A DNA stretch of 64,000 bases, taken from Bugula neritina (taxonomy: Eukaryota > Bryozoa > Gymnolaemata > Cheilostomatida > Bugulidae). Shown one piece after another: positions 63,467-64,000 of this stretch (positions within the stretch are counted from its first letter, which is position 1; each line of letters opens with the position of its first letter). The notes under the pieces were generated by a model. It had not been told where the DNA came from and did not search any database. It was given only the letters and a program-made list of their open reading frames with translations. The stretch spans positions 13,594,642 through 13,658,641 of the forward strand of contig OZ037770.1 in the NCBI GenBank assembly GCA_964035545.1, read 5' to 3'. The position numbers and the translations under genes are program-made.

Positions 63467-64000
63467 ATGAAGTCAGACGAAGAGAAACTAAGACAACGGC
63501 ATTTTAGGGTAAGTTATGGACTGGTTTAATTTATAATTTGATATAATATTTATATTATATGTATGCATCCCCATGTATACCATTTTCTTGATTTTACTTT
63601 CTTTGTGAGATCAACAGCATGCTTGGTTTCGATTGTTTCTGGATGCTGGTTTCACTATTGTAAAGCAGGAAAATTGTTGCACGTGTTTACAGGATATGAG
63701 TGAAGAGATTGCGTACCAACCAATGCACTCCCAAGAGTCAAATGAGCGTACGGCGAGCAGTTGGTCTACTTTAGGGTCTGACAAGAAGAATGTGACTGTG
63801 CTGATATTTCTGTACGTACTGCAAGGTAAGTGTTTATCTTCCTGTACGTACTGCAAGGTAAGTGTTTATCTTCCTGTACGTACTGCAAGGTAAGTGTTTA
63901 TCTTCCTGTACGTACTGCAAGGTAAGTGTTTATCTTCCTGTACGTACTGCAAGGTATGTGTTTATCTTCCTGTACGTACTGCAAGGTATGTGTTTATCTT
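63467..64000 (+). CDS. SLC33A1: SLC33A1-like acetyl-CoA transporter, N-terminal exons (runs off the window)
   Basis: Exon 1 at 63467-63508 encodes MKSDEEKLRQRHFR; exon 2 at 63693-63825 joins in phase (AGG then GATATG) and encodes a hydrophilic Ser/Glu-rich tail ending in NVTVLIFLYVLQ plus the first base of a Gly codon. FLYVLQG at the start of the first membrane helix is characteristic of SLC33A1 (AT-1), which carries acetyl-CoA into the ER lumen, and the short cytosolic N-tail fits. The remaining helices lie to the right. An alternative start is the internal ATG at 63696. Only about 58 residues are visible, so the call rests on one motif and position. Confidence 0.6.
63815..64000 (+). repeat. 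32-base tandem repeat made from the SLC33A1-like exon-2 donor
   Basis: The exon end CTGTACGTACTGCAAG and following GTAAGTGTTTATCTTC repeat every 32 bases, giving donor-like sites at 63826, 63858, 63890, 63922, 63954 and 63986 (the last two GTATGT). The array continues past the window edge. Only the first donor keeps an open frame. Confidence 0.9.

Noticed and set aside
63611-63856. 81-codon minus-strand frame
   Set aside because: Antisense shadow of the SLC33A1-like exon 2.

Overview
The window is animal nuclear DNA. It is AT-rich, with genes split into many short exons (GT donors, AG acceptors, introns of about 150 to 2,000 bases) and animal-specific families: a retinoid X receptor, a caspase, MAM/CUB secreted proteins and an IPCEF1/CNK-type PH protein. 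The RXR and its company suggest a bilaterian invertebrate. The YMKCL form of the second RXR zinc finger is a weak hint of a lophotrochozoan; the sequence alone does not fix the phylum.

Layout from left to right. 148-16411 (minus): a large secreted MAM/CUB protein with a mucin-like Thr/Pro linker, whose 3' end lies outside the window. 17640-24189 (minus): an IPCEF1-like PH protein of 434 residues. 28237-35210 (minus): a 13-exon gene that I assemble as one frame encoding a MEKK2/3-type kinase joined to a complete caspase (631 residues). 35.2-44.0 kb: non-coding, rich in repeats, with a SINE fragment and a MITE carrying a TGACGTCA site. 44047-51853 (plus): RXR, 428 residues, with an unusual AF-2 helix. 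52756-60461 (minus): a CYP46A-like cytochrome P450 of 518 residues, convergent with RXR. 60740-61885 (minus): a 5'-truncated LINE reverse transcriptase with an altered FADD motif. 63467 to the right edge (plus): the first two coding exons of an SLC33A1-like acetyl-CoA transporter. Exons were joined by hand; every reported junction keeps frame.

Two things stand out. First, the kinase-caspase fusion: all junctions are in phase, and both the kinase catalytic residues and the caspase His/Cys dyad are intact. Second, in four genes a splice site is itself the repeat unit of a tandem array, so the used donor or acceptor is followed or preceded by near-identical copies. These are kinase-caspase exon 8, RXR exon 1, P450 exon 3 and SLC33A1 exon 2. 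In the kinase-caspase linker the extra donors are all in frame and would add 10 or 23 residues; in RXR and SLC33A1 they would shift frame or add a stop. Several other introns have minisatellites starting within a few bases of a splice site.

The genes do not form an obvious pathway. RXR (retinoid/sterol-type nuclear signalling) and the CYP46-like P450 (sterol hydroxylation) are convergent neighbours with interleaved poly(A) signals, but I infer no functional link from that alone.
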